A DNA stretch of 64,000 nucleotides from Candidatus Villigracilis propinquus. Lineage in GTDB: Bacteria; Chloroflexota; Anaerolineae; Anaerolineales; Villigracilaceae. Below the pieces are notes generated by a model. That model searched no databases. It saw only the letters and a list, made by a program, of their open reading frames with translations, and had not been told where the DNA came from. Made by a program: the position numbers and the translations under genes. Within the stretch, counting starts at the first letter, position 1, and each line of letters opens with the position of its first letter. Positions 8,489-16,381 of the stretch are shown here, one piece after another. The stretch is from positions 62,001-126,000 of the forward strand of contig JADKDM010000010.1 of assembly GCA_016714565.1 (NCBI GenBank), written 5' to 3'.

Positions 8489-9928
8489 CTAACCCAATAC
8501 TTCCACATCATGCGGGCCAGACTCTCTCAAGCCTGCCCCTGTCATCCGCACAAAGATAGCTTTCTTCTGAAAATCTTCCACATCGTGCGCACCGCTGTAG
8601 CTCATGCCTGATTGTAAACCACCCACCAGTTGAGTGAGCACTTCGCGTGCTTTGCCGCGATACGGAACAGCAGCTTCCACGCCTTCGGCCACGTACTCTT
8701 CGATCTCCTCCTGCGAGAGGTCATTACCTTCCTTGCGGTTGCGGTCGATATTCGCTTCACGGGATGCCATGCCACGGGATGCCTTGTAGCGATGTCCTCT
8801 GCGGGTCATAACCATGCCGGGACTTTCATCTGTGCCAGCCAGCATGGAGCCGATCATCACGGTTTGCGCGCCTGCGGCGATGGCCTTGGCCACATCTCCA
8901 GGCTGACGGATACCGCCATCTGCAATGATGGGAATGCCAGAGGGGCGGGCAGCATCTGCACATTCGATCACTGCCGAAAGCTGCGGAACGCCAGAACCAG
9001 CAACCATTCGAGTAATACAGATCGAGCCTGGGCCAACGCCAACTTTTACAGCATCAGCGCCTGCGTCAATCAATCGTTTCGTTCCATCGCCTGTGGCAAC
9101 ATTCCCACCAATGATCTGAGCAGACGGGAAATGCTTGCGGATATTTTGGATCATTTCGATTTCAAGATTCGAATCGCCGTGAGCAATATCCACAACGATG
9201 CAGTCTGCGCCTGCTTGCAGAGCCGCATCCACGCGATGCATTTCCCTGTCTCGCACGCCGACTGCTGCACCCACGATCAAGCGCCCGCGCGAGTCTTTGG
9301 TGGCTTTCGGATATTGCGTGATCTTCATAATATCCTTTAAGGTCACAAGCCCGGCCACGCGGCCATTCTCATCCACAAGCGGAAGTTTCTCAATACGGTT
9401 CTCGTGCAATAACTTTTCTGCATCCTTCAAGGAAATTTGCGCAGGGCCGGTAACAACATTTTTCTGCATGATCTCTGTGAGCGGTTTGCTGTCGTTATTT
9501 TCAAAAAGCAGATCGCGTGTGGTGACGATGCCAACTAATTTCTCGTCACCGTTCAGAATCAAAATTCCACCCGTACCTGTTTCGTCAACAAGTTTTTTCA
9601 AGTCACCCACCGTGTGTGCTGTGTTCATCATGATCGGGTTATCGACGATGAATGATTCAGCTTTCTTCACGCGCTGGATCTGTCGCGACTGTTCTTCAAT
9701 CGAAAGAAAACGATGAATAATCCCAATGCCGCCTTCGCGCGCCATCGCAATTGCCATTTCACTTTCCGTCACCACATCCATATTCGCGGACACGATGGGG
9801 ATTTGCAGCGTAATTTCCTTCGTCAATTTCGTTTGTATGGAAAGCTTGCGGCGTGAATCCACGTCAGAATATTGCGGCACCAGCAAAACATCGTCATACG
9901 TCAAAGCGGTATCTTGCAAAATTTTCAT
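8489..9928 (-). CDS. guaB: inosine-5'-monophosphate dehydrogenase
   Basis: A 479-residue enzyme oxidising IMP to XMP with NAD+, the first committed step to GMP. The TIM barrel is interrupted by two CBS domains (about residues 95-205). The catalytic cysteine is C304 in GPGSICITR, and GGNVATG and ADGGIRQPGDVAKA match IMP and phosphate binding. The usual YRGMGSLGAM flap is replaced by KASRGMASREA, a noticeable departure. Together with purA 300 bp away on the other strand, it forms the IMP branch point: guaB toward GMP, purA toward AMP. Confidence 0.96.
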   Translation of the reverse strand: MKILQDTALTYDDVLLVPQYSDVDSRRKLSIQTKLTKEITLQIPIVSANMDVVTESEMAIAMAREGGIGIIHRFLSIEEQSRQIQRVKKAESFIVDNPIMMNTAHTVGDLKKLVDETGTGGILILNGDEKLVGIVTTRDLLFENNDSKPLTEIMQKNVVTGPAQISLKDAEKLLHENRIEKLPLVDENGRVAGLVTLKDIMKITQYPKATKDSRGRLIVGAAVGVRDREMHRVDAALQAGADCIVVDIAHGDSNLEIEMIQNIRKHFPSAQIIGGNVATGDGTKRLIDAGADAVKVGVGPGSICITRMVAGSGVPQLSAVIECADAARPSGIPIIADGGIRQPGDVAKAIAAGAQTVMIGSMLAGTDESPGMVMTRRGHRYKASRGMASREANIDRNRKEGNDLSQEEIEEYVAEGVEAAVPYRGKAREVLTQLVGGLQSGMSYSGAHDVEDFQKKAIFVRMTGAGLRESGPHDVEVLG

Positions 9929-10138
9929 AGGAACTCCTGTTATCCAAAATCAAACCGCCCGAATTATAATGCGTGACGGTGAATCTTTTGGATAGTAAAC
10001 CGCCTCTTTCTTAACTGCGGCCTGTTCATTTCAAAATAGACATTGGATGCCGCTGTGAAATGTCTCAGCGAAAGATATTGCCCTCGAAACAGAATCAGGT
10101 TGTAGATTAAGAACGAAGCGATGAATCATATCTATTTC
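9929..10138. other. non-coding spacer between guaB and purA
   Basis: No plausible ORF or RNA gene is seen. It must hold the divergent promoters of guaB and purA, but no clear -35/-10 pair stands out. The repeat copy at 10139-10219 fills the rest of this 306-bp spacer. Confidence 0.5.
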
Positions 10139-10219
10139 GTCATTGCGAGCGAATGAGCGAAGCAATCCTCCACACTATGGGAGATTGCTTCGTCGGGCTG
10201 AAGCCCTCCTCGCAATGAC
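10139..10219. repeat. GTCATTGCGAG palindromic repeat, copy 1
   Basis: Terminal inverted repeat GTCATTGCGAG / CTCGCAATGAC with an inner inverted repeat CGAAGCAATC / GATTGCTTCG. It ends 15 bases before the purA start, leaving room only for the ribosome site. Related copies lie at 17049-17162 and 48015-48093. Confidence 0.9.
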
Positions 10220-10234
10220 ATAAAAGGAGAAATC

Positions 10235-11500
10235 ATGACAGTTACAGCAGTGATCGGTTCGCAATGGGGAGACGAGGGTAAAGGCAAGGTGGTGGATTAT
10301 CTTGCGGGGCAGGTGGATTATGTGGCACGCTTCAACGGCGGGAATAATGCGGGGCACACGGTCATCAATGAGTTTGGGACGTTCAAAATTCATTTAGTGC
10401 CTTCGGGAATTTTTGCGCAGAACACAACGGGCTTGATCGGCGGCGGTGTGGTAATTGACCCACAGGTGTTGATCGACGAGATCGAGATGCTCAACAAGGC
10501 TGGCGTTGGCATTGACGGACGTTTTTGGGTTTCGCCGCGTTCGCATGTGATCATGCCGTATCACAAAATGTTGGATGGGCTGTACGAGGAAGCCAAAGGC
10601 GCTGGCGCAACAGGGACGACGCGCCGCGGTATCGGCCCTGTGTTTGCAGACAAGGTCAGCTACAACGGAATCCGCTGGACTGATTTTACGAGCGACATGT
10701 TCGAGCAGCGCTTGAAGGTGCAGCTTGAATTGAAGAATAAGATCATCGTTGCGCTCGGCGGCGAAGCGTTGAAGTTTGAAACGGTGCGCGATGAGTATCG
10801 CGGATATTATTCGAAGTTGAAGCCGTACATCAAGGAATTGTTTTCACTGGTGCAGGACGGTTTGAAGGCTGGCAAGAACTTTTTGCTTGAGCAAGCGATG
10901 GGTACATTTTTGGATACGGATTGGGGAACCTATCCATTCGTGACAGCTTCAACAACGATTCCATCTGCGGCTTCGGCTGGGTTGGGAATTCCTCCGCGAT
11001 ATATTACGAATGTGGTCGGCGTGACGAAGGCGTACACTACCCGTGTTGGCGGCGGGCCATTGCCAACAGAAATCCTTGATACGAGCAGCGCGGTGTATGA
11101 ACAATTTGGCGAAGTCGCCGCCACCACGGGACGCATCCGCCGCGTGGGCTGGCTGGATTTGGAGATCGTGAAGACTGCCGCACAACTCAGCGGCGTGACC
11201 GAAATCTGCCTGACCAAGTTGGACACACTCAGCGGGCTGGAAAATTTGCAGGTTTGTGTCGGCTACAAGTTGGACGGAGTGGATGTCCGCTACGCGGATG
11301 TGGATGCCTACGGCCTCGATAAAGTGGAGAAGGTTTACCGGACTGTCCCAGGCTGGAAGGAAGACATCAGCAAGGCAAAATCTTTTGAAGATTTGCCAGC
11401 CAATGCCCAAAGCTATGTGAAGATGATCGAAGAGGCTTCGGGAGTCCCAGTCAAATGGATCGGGGTTGGGCCTGAACGGGAAGCGACAATTAGAAGATAG
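10235..11500 (+). CDS. purA: adenylosuccinate synthase
   Basis: A 421-residue cytosolic enzyme joining IMP and aspartate with GTP to form adenylosuccinate. The GTP loop GDEGKGK is residues 12-18, the catalytic residues are D13 and H41, and the C-terminal guanine motif KLDTLSGL is present. The length is normal. The start has AAAAGGAG eight bases upstream, immediately after a palindromic repeat. A strong terminator follows. Confidence 0.97.
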   Translation: MTVTAVIGSQWGDEGKGKVVDYLAGQVDYVARFNGGNNAGHTVINEFGTFKIHLVPSGIFAQNTTGLIGGGVVIDPQVLIDEIEMLNKAGVGIDGRFWVSPRSHVIMPYHKMLDGLYEEAKGAGATGTTRRGIGPVFADKVSYNGIRWTDFTSDMFEQRLKVQLELKNKIIVALGGEALKFETVRDEYRGYYSKLKPYIKELFSLVQDGLKAGKNFLLEQAMGTFLDTDWGTYPFVTASTTIPSAASAGLGIPPRYITNVVGVTKAYTTRVGGGPLPTEILDTSSAVYEQFGEVAATTGRIRRVGWLDLEIVKTAAQLSGVTEICLTKLDTLSGLENLQVCVGYKLDGVDVRYADVDAYGLDKVEKVYRTVPGWKEDISKAKSFEDLPANAQSYVKMIEEASGVPVKWIGVGPEREATIRR

Positions 11501-11506
11501 AAGTCC

Positions 11507-11543
11507 AAGTGACAGTCACCTTAGAGGTGACTGTCACTTTTTT
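11507..11543 (+). terminator. purA intrinsic terminator
   Basis: A perfect 15-bp stem (AAGTGACAGTCACCT) with a 3-base loop is followed by six T. Confidence 0.93.
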
Positions 11544-11555
11544 ACAAGTTCCATA

Positions 11556-11564
11556 TGCTATACT
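11556..11564 (+). promoter_or_regulatory. extended -10 of the BrnT-like gene
   Basis: TGC-TATACT ends six bases before the ATG with no Shine-Dalgarno sequence, the geometry of a leaderless mRNA. Confidence 0.5.
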
Positions 11565-11570
11565 CACCAC

Positions 11571-11894
11571 ATGGCAAAAATTAAACCAATGAAATTTGAA
11601 TGGGATCCCGCCAAAGCGGAGAAGAACGACGAAAAGTATGGCGTTAGCTTTGACGAGGCTGTTACGATATTCAAAGACCCGCATGTGCTTTTTCACGATG
11701 ATGAAGAACACTCGCAAAAGGAAAAACGCGAATTGGCGATTGGCAGGTCGGGGCCGCGCTCACGGTTGTTGACCTGTTTTATCGCGAGAACCGAAGACAC
11801 TGTCCGCATTATCAGTGCGAGAGTGTCCACCCATCGGGAACGCCAGGATTACGACGATAATTCCGAGACAAAAATCCTTTTTCAAATAAAGTAA
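11571..11894 (+). CDS. BrnT family (DUF497) toxin-like protein, no antitoxin beside it
   Basis: A 107-residue protein. BrnT hallmarks are FEWDPAKAEKNDEKYGVSF, a DDEEHS segment, and the C-terminal RIISARVSTHRERQDY. BrnT toxins are RNase-fold ribonucleases normally followed at once by the brnA antitoxin. Here a terminator begins 17 bases after the stop and no BrnA-like ORF is seen on either side. ATG 11571 is chosen for its -10 geometry; ATG 11589 is an alternative. It may be an orphan, a defused toxin, or paired with an antitoxin elsewhere. Confidence 0.85.
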   Translation: MAKIKPMKFEWDPAKAEKNDEKYGVSFDEAVTIFKDPHVLFHDDEEHSQKEKRELAIGRSGPRSRLLTCFIARTEDTVRIISARVSTHRERQDYDDNSETKILFQIK

Positions 11895-11910
11895 AATCAA
11901 CTTGTCATTC

Positions 11911-11951
11911 AAAAAATAACAGTCATTTCAAAAGAATGGCTGTTATTTTTT
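11911..11951 (+). terminator. intrinsic terminator after the BrnT-like gene
   Basis: A 17-bp stem with one G-U pair, a 7-base loop and a T6 tail. The ATG at 11936 lies inside it and is not used as a start for the next gene. Confidence 0.88.
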
Positions 11952-11980
11952 GGAAAAAACTCAATCAGAAGGCAAATATC

Positions 11981-12727
11981 ATGCAGCTCTATTTCATCCG
12001 CCATGGACAATCCATCAACAACGCGAACACGCGCAACCCTGATTACAAGGAAAACCCGGACCCCTATCTCACCGAGATCGGGCTTGAACAGGCAGAGTAT
12101 CTGGCAAAATATCTCAAGGAAAAGCAGGAGATCGTCGAGCATGAGAATTGGAATATCCAAAACCAATATGGGTTTGGACTCACTCACATCTACGCCAGTT
12201 TAATGGAACGCGCATCCATGACGGCCGCACCGACTGCACGCGCGCTGGGAAATGTCCCTTTCACGGCGTGGACCGAGATCCACGAAGAAGGCGGGATTTA
12301 CGCCCGCGAGAAGGAAGAGGAACACATTGGCCTTTCAGGCAGACCGCGTTCCTTTTTTGAAAAGAAAATCCCCGAATTGAAATTGCCTGACGAATTGAAC
12401 GAATCAGGCTGGTGGAATCGTCCCTTTGAAACCGAAGAAGAACGCCAACCCCGCGCTGATAAAGTGCTCACCGAATTAATTGAAAGACATGGCGACAAGG
12501 AAGGCCAACCCGAGGAACGGATCGCCTTCGTCAGCCACGGCGGATTTTTCGTTCGCCTGCTCTCTGCCATGCTCCAACTCCCCTGGCGGCAGGGCGCGCT
12601 TGGCATGAGCTCATGGTTCCTGCTCAACAACTGCTCCATTAGCCGCTTTGACATCCGCAAAAATAACATCATGGTCTCTTATCTAAATCGCGTGGATCAT
12701 TTGCCTTCACATCTGGTTACAGGATGA
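11981..12727 (+). CDS. histidine phosphatase family protein
   Basis: A 248-residue protein with the phosphoglycerate-mutase-like signature IRHGQSINNANT (catalytic His8 in FIRHGQS) and a second His near residue 187 in FVSHGGFFVRLL. Substrate unknown. The start at 11981 is preferred because the upstream ATG at 11936 lies in a terminator stem. An AAGG precedes it. Confidence 0.85.
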   Translation: MQLYFIRHGQSINNANTRNPDYKENPDPYLTEIGLEQAEYLAKYLKEKQEIVEHENWNIQNQYGFGLTHIYASLMERASMTAAPTARALGNVPFTAWTEIHEEGGIYAREKEEEHIGLSGRPRSFFEKKIPELKLPDELNESGWWNRPFETEEERQPRADKVLTELIERHGDKEGQPEERIAFVSHGGFFVRLLSAMLQLPWRQGALGMSSWFLLNNCSISRFDIRKNNIMVSYLNRVDHLPSHLVTG

Positions 12728-12766
12728 TAAAATAGCACAAAAATTTTACAACTTACGGAGGCAGAA

Positions 12767-13033
12767 ATGAACATAATCATATGGATAATCTTTGGTGCAC
12801 TGGCTGGCTGGATCGCAAGCATGATCATGAACAAGAATAAGCAAATGGGAGCCATTGCCAACATCGTTGTCGGTATCATCGGCGCTTTCATCGGCGGTTA
12901 CATTATGAACTTCTTCGGCGCGGATGGCATCACAGGCTTCAATCTTCAAAGCCTGATCGTGGCTGTCGTCGGCGCAGTTGTCTTGTTGTATGTTATCGGC
13001 TTGATCAGCGGCGGACGTGGACGCAGACGATAG
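12767..13033 (+). CDS. GlsB/YeaQ/YmgE family stress-response membrane protein
   Basis: An 88-residue protein with three membrane helices (about 3-19, 27-45, 61-81) and glycine-zipper spacing (GALAGWIAS, GIIGAFIGGYI), ending in a basic GGRGRRR tail. The family was once called transglycosylase-associated and is stress-linked, with no proven activity. The start has ACGGAGG seven bases upstream. A terminator follows directly. Confidence 0.9.
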   Translation: MNIIIWIIFGALAGWIASMIMNKNKQMGAIANIVVGIIGAFIGGYIMNFFGADGITGFNLQSLIVAVVGAVVLLYVIGLISGGRGRRR

Positions 13034-13039
13034 TTCGAA

Positions 13040-13083
13040 AACAAAAAGAGCCGTTCACAAAAAATAAGGCGGCTCTTTTTGTT
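13040..13083 (+). terminator. intrinsic terminator after the GlsB gene
   Basis: A 14-bp stem AACAAAAAGAGCCG / CGGCTCTTTTTGTT with a 16-base loop. Confidence 0.88.
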
Positions 13084-13211
13084 TAACTTAAATAATGGTT
13101 AAGCGACGAGCAAAAGCAAGCCGAAAGGGATAATACTCAGGGAAGGTTTCTTGGGCTGATGACAATAAGCGATCAAGCCAGCAACAATATTAATAAAGCG
13201 TTAGTGGATCT

Positions 13212-13240
13212 ATTCCCGCCTCAAAGCGGGAATTTTTATT
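13212..13240 (+). terminator. second hairpin with T-tail, no gene upstream
   Basis: ATTCCCGC / GCGGGAAT stem with a 6-base loop and a T-run on the plus strand. The only sequence between it and the previous terminator is a 128-bp spacer with no convincing gene. Confidence 0.65.
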
Positions 13241-13264
13241 AACCATCCATCTCCTACTTTAATA

Positions 13265-13894
13265 TCAATAACTCACAATCGGTGATTTTCCAATCCACTG
13301 ATTAGCTTTTAATTCCTTCAAAACAAAATCGGCTCCATCGGCGCGGGAAAGCTGAGAGCCAGAATCCCTGCCGACATAACCCACGCGGTATTTGCCAGTA
13401 TGTGTACCATCCAGCAATCTTGGATAACGTACAACCGTCCAATCCAACCCAGAGGATTGGATCAATTTCACATTTGCTGCCGAGTCAGCAAGCACATCAC
13501 GCGCGAGCAAAGTCAACAAACCCTTCATAATATGGTCAATCAATTTCGGCTGGTCTTGCGGATCACGCACACCTGCGCCTGTGGTTGAAATTAGGCGTCG
13601 TAATCCATGTGCCTGCATGCCTGCAATGATATTTTTTGCCGCGGTCTCCATCATCCCAGGCACTGGCGGGCGCACGGGACCCAATGCACTGATCACCGCA
13701 TCCTGCCCAGCGATCGCTTTCTTAACTGCATCCGCATCCATCACGTCCCCTTGAAATGCGATCAGGTTTTGATGCTGCACATCAAGTTTCGATGGCGACC
13801 TTACAAATGCCGTAACAATATGTCCCGCACTCAACGCCTGCTCAATAATTTTTTTACCAGTTCCACCCGACGCTCCAAATACAACTATTTTCAT
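13265..13894 (-). CDS. NAD(P)H-binding NmrA/BVR-B-like protein
   Basis: A 209-residue atypical short-chain dehydrogenase. The dinucleotide loop GASGGTGKK is at residues 8-16, and ISALGP, TTGAGV and DWTVVRYP match the flavin-reductase-like (biliverdin reductase B) branch. The classical YxxxK pair is absent, as usual for this group. It sits 15 bases downstream of a TetR gene on the same strand, so it is probably cotranscribed. Confidence 0.85.
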   Translation of the reverse strand: MKIVVFGASGGTGKKIIEQALSAGHIVTAFVRSPSKLDVQHQNLIAFQGDVMDADAVKKAIAGQDAVISALGPVRPPVPGMMETAAKNIIAGMQAHGLRRLISTTGAGVRDPQDQPKLIDHIMKGLLTLLARDVLADSAANVKLIQSSGLDWTVVRYPRLLDGTHTGKYRVGYVGRDSGSQLSRADGADFVLKELKANQWIGKSPIVSY

Positions 13895-13909
13895 TTTTTG
13901 CTCCTATGA

Positions 13910-14467
13910 TTATGAAAGTAAAACCTTCAACTGCTTCGCCACCAAACGCAGCGGATTTGCTGTGTGGGATGTGCGGCTCAGAATAATCCCGCCTTCGATG
14001 GATGCCACAACAAACGTTGCCAATTCATCAGCCTTCGCTTTTGCGAATCCACACTCCAGCAACTTCTCATTGAAGGCAGATTGCAGCATTCCATACGCCT
14101 CTCGGCATGCCAGATTGATCCGCTCGGATTGGGTCGCAGTCTCCATCGCCACCGTGGTTAAGGGACTTCCCGCGGCAAAGCCCGACAACTCGACATGGTC
14201 TGCAACTTTCAACACAAAATCAGAAACCGCCTTGGACGCGCTGCCACTCTCACTTAACCCCATACGGATTCGCTCCGCCGTATCCTTCCCAGACTGTAAA
14301 ACTGCTTCTGCTGTAATTTGCTCTTTCCCATCTGGGAAATAGTAGTAAAGCGAACCTTTCGGCGCATGGCTCTCTTTGACGATCTCATTCAAGCCTGTGC
14401 CGTGGTAGCCCTGCTTTTCAAGCAATGTGCATGTGGTTTGTAATATCTGTTCCCGTGCATTTGACAT
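13910..14467 (-). CDS. TetR/AcrR family regulator
   Basis: A 185-residue repressor. The N-terminal HTH (residues 10-50) contains GLNEIVKESHAPKGSLYYYFPDGK, of the LmrA/YxaF branch. The C-terminal ligand domain is rich in Ala/Leu helices. It is divergent from an NmrA-like gene and upstream of another, so it likely controls both and itself through the 80-bp spacer. Confidence 0.9.
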   Translation of the reverse strand: MSNAREQILQTTCTLLEKQGYHGTGLNEIVKESHAPKGSLYYYFPDGKEQITAEAVLQSGKDTAERIRMGLSESGSASKAVSDFVLKVADHVELSGFAAGSPLTTVAMETATQSERINLACREAYGMLQSAFNEKLLECGFAKAKADELATFVVASIEGGIILSRTSHTANPLRLVAKQLKVLLS

Positions 14468-14512
14468 GATATTTGTCCTCTATCCATTTTTTAGGATTAC
14501 ATTTATTATAAC

Positions 14513-14530
14513 GACTGGTCTATATATAGT
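14513..14530. promoter_or_regulatory. putative TetR operator
   Basis: GACTGGTC followed by the palindromic CTATATATAG lies between the divergent TetR and NmrA-like starts. GACYRGTC cores resemble known operators of the LmrA/NemR type; assignment is by position and similarity only. Confidence 0.5.
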
Positions 14531-14547
14531 CAAGAAGGAGAAAATCA

Positions 14548-15405
14548 ATGTCATCCCCAATTTTAGTGATCGGTGCTCTCGGCAACGTGGGTGCGGAAGT
14601 TGTAAAACATTTACTAAACGCAGGTGTCAAAGTACGCGCTTCGGATATGAGCGAAGAAAAAATCAAAGCAAGATTCGGTTCGTCAGTAGAAGCAGTCCGT
14701 TTTGACTTTACTGACCCAAAAACATATGAGGTAACCTTCAAAGGCGTGGAAAAAATGTTCCTCCTGCGCCCGCCGCATATCACGAATATCAAGCGGGACA
14801 TGTATCCATCCATTAATGCAGCCAAACGCGCAGGCGTAAAGCATGTCGTCTTTCTTTCGCTAATTGGAATTGAGAGTGCAAAATATGTCCCGCATTACAA
14901 AGTAGAAACTTACTTGAAAGAAGTAAACCTGCAAACGACATTTCTGCGTTGCAGCTTCTTTATGCAGAACTTGAGCACCACCCACCGACAAGAGATCAAG
15001 GAACGCAACGAGATATTTGTACCAGTAGGAAAAGCAAAAACAAGTTTCATTGACGCGCGGGATATTGGCGCAGTAGCGGCTGTTGCATTGACCCAGACTG
15101 GTCACGGAAACAAAAATTATGATCTAACGGGCAGCGAAGCGCTGGATTACTGGCAAGTTACGAAAATATTAAGTGAAGTTTTGAGAAGGGAAATTCAATA
15201 CAAGAACCCAAATCCTGTTTATTTCCTCATCGAAACCATGCAACGCGGCACGCCGTTTATGTTCGCGCTAGTAATGATGGGACTTTACACATCCACCCGC
15301 TTCGGTATGGCAGAGCCGATCACGACCGAAGTGGAAAAGCTGACTGGTCGAAAGCCAATTTCATTCCAAGAGTTCGCGAACGACTACAAAGAAAATTGGA
15401 TGTAG
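14548..15405 (+). CDS. NmrA-like SDR oxidoreductase
   Basis: A 285-residue Rossmann protein. The cofactor loop is VIGALGNVGAEV (residues 7-18), followed by LLRPPHI, VVFLSLIG and the FMQNL and DLTGSEAL motifs typical of NmrA/quinone-oxidoreductase-2-like proteins that sense or reduce with NAD(P)H. The start has AAGGAG eight bases upstream. It is divergent from the TetR gene, which probably represses it. Confidence 0.88.
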   Translation: MSSPILVIGALGNVGAEVVKHLLNAGVKVRASDMSEEKIKARFGSSVEAVRFDFTDPKTYEVTFKGVEKMFLLRPPHITNIKRDMYPSINAAKRAGVKHVVFLSLIGIESAKYVPHYKVETYLKEVNLQTTFLRCSFFMQNLSTTHRQEIKERNEIFVPVGKAKTSFIDARDIGAVAAVALTQTGHGNKNYDLTGSEALDYWQVTKILSEVLRREIQYKNPNPVYFLIETMQRGTPFMFALVMMGLYTSTRFGMAEPITTEVEKLTGRKPISFQEFANDYKENWM

Positions 15406-15412
15406 AAATCCA

Positions 15413-15457
15413 AAATAAACACTGGCCCACGTCATTTGGCGGGGCCAGTGTTTATTT
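15413..15457. terminator. bidirectional terminator
   Basis: A 16-bp perfect stem (AAATAAACACTGGCCC) with a 13-base loop sits between convergent genes, with AT-rich outer arms on both sides. Confidence 0.85.
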
Positions 15458-15571
15458 ACTTCCGTGCAGCCAATTGTATCCATAGATCGCTCACTATAAT
15501 TTTCCAATTGATTAGCCCACTTGCATGAAAGTCTTCCGTATCAGGCAGCCTACATCATTTCTACTTACTTT

Positions 15572-16174
15572 TTATTTCACCATAATTTGCTCAAGCTGAA
15601 ATTCCACCAATTCGCGCAGACTCTTTTTTTCCAACACCGTGTGGGATATCTGACCCTCCAACAGAAGCATCACAAACCCGTGGATCCCCCCCCACGCAGA
15701 CAACGCTACCAAGTCAGACGGTCCGCCTCTCAACTTACCCGACGCTTGATTCGTCTCAATGATCATTTTCACCAGCTGAAAATTTCTCTGCGACTCCGCA
15801 ACGAATTCGGTGTACTCCTTTTCCTTCTCCAACACTCCCGAAAACATGACCTTGAATCGGTCAGGATCATCCATCGCAAATTGGACATACGCCCAGGCCA
15901 CCTCAATCAACTGCCTATCAGGTTGGCTTTTATATTCTTCTGCCACGGCGCTCATCCGCTCATACAGTTGACGAAATCCTTCCGTGGAGATGGCCGCGAT
16001 CAGTGCCTGCTTGTCCGCGAAATGCGAATATGGCGCAGAGTGACTCACTCCCGCCTTCAATGCCACCTTGCGCAGGGACAATCCACCTACACCCTCTTTG
16101 GCAAGGATCCCAACACCCGCTTTGATGAGCGCATTCTTCAAATCACCATGATGATAGGTTTTCTTTTTCGGCAT
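15572..16174 (-). CDS. TetR family regulator with WHG-type C-terminus
   Basis: A 200-residue repressor. The HTH is LSLRKVALKAGVSHSAPYSH (about residues 32-51), and the C-terminal AWGGIHGFVMLLLEG is the WHG-domain signature. GAGAGG precedes the ATG by five bases. Its promoter is a perfect TTGACA-N17-TATAAT inside a long dyad (16189-16233), where self-repression is likely. The divergent neighbour is a class II aldolase gene. Confidence 0.9.
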   Translation of the reverse strand: MPKKKTYHHGDLKNALIKAGVGILAKEGVGGLSLRKVALKAGVSHSAPYSHFADKQALIAAISTEGFRQLYERMSAVAEEYKSQPDRQLIEVAWAYVQFAMDDPDRFKVMFSGVLEKEKEYTEFVAESQRNFQLVKMIIETNQASGKLRGGPSDLVALSAWGGIHGFVMLLLEGQISHTVLEKKSLRELVEFQLEQIMVK

Positions 16175-16188
16175 CTCGTCCTCTCAAT

Positions 16189-16233
16189 CTTGACAGTGTA
16201 AAGATTATAGATAATAATTATTCTGCTGTCAAG
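16189..16233. promoter_or_regulatory. face-to-face overlapping promoters within a dyad
   Basis: CTTGACAG (16189-16196) and CTGTCAAG (16226-16233) are perfect inverted copies. On the minus strand TTGACA (16232-16227), 17 bp, then TATAAT (16209-16204) serves the TetR gene. On the plus strand TTGACA (16190-16195), 17 bp, then AATAAT (16213-16218) points to the aldolase gene. Each arm therefore supplies a -35 box and also covers the opposing start point. Confidence 0.85.
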
Positions 16234-16242
16234 AAAAACTCC

Positions 16243-16357
16243 GTTGGTTGAGTAGGGCGAATGCTCTTTTCGCCCGTATCGAAACCAACAATAGTCACAC
16301 ATCACTGGTGGTCTCGATACAAACGGCGGAAAAGCACGCCGTCTACTCGACAACCGA
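16243..16357. repeat. cruciform repeat bounded by GGTTGAGTAG / CTACTCGACAACC
   Basis: Two half-elements, each its own hairpin (GGGCGA/TCGCCC and ACGGCG/CGCCGT), are also complementary to each other at their inner ends (GTATCGAAACCA and TGGTCTCGATAC). It would lie in the 5' leader of the aldolase mRNA and ends 25 bases before its start. Confidence 0.8.
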
Positions 16358-16381
16358 GCACTATGAAAAAAAGGAATTCAT

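Noticed and set aside
10139..10219. CRISPR-like array
   Set aside because: Each copy is single and palindromic; there are no regularly spaced direct repeats or cas genes.
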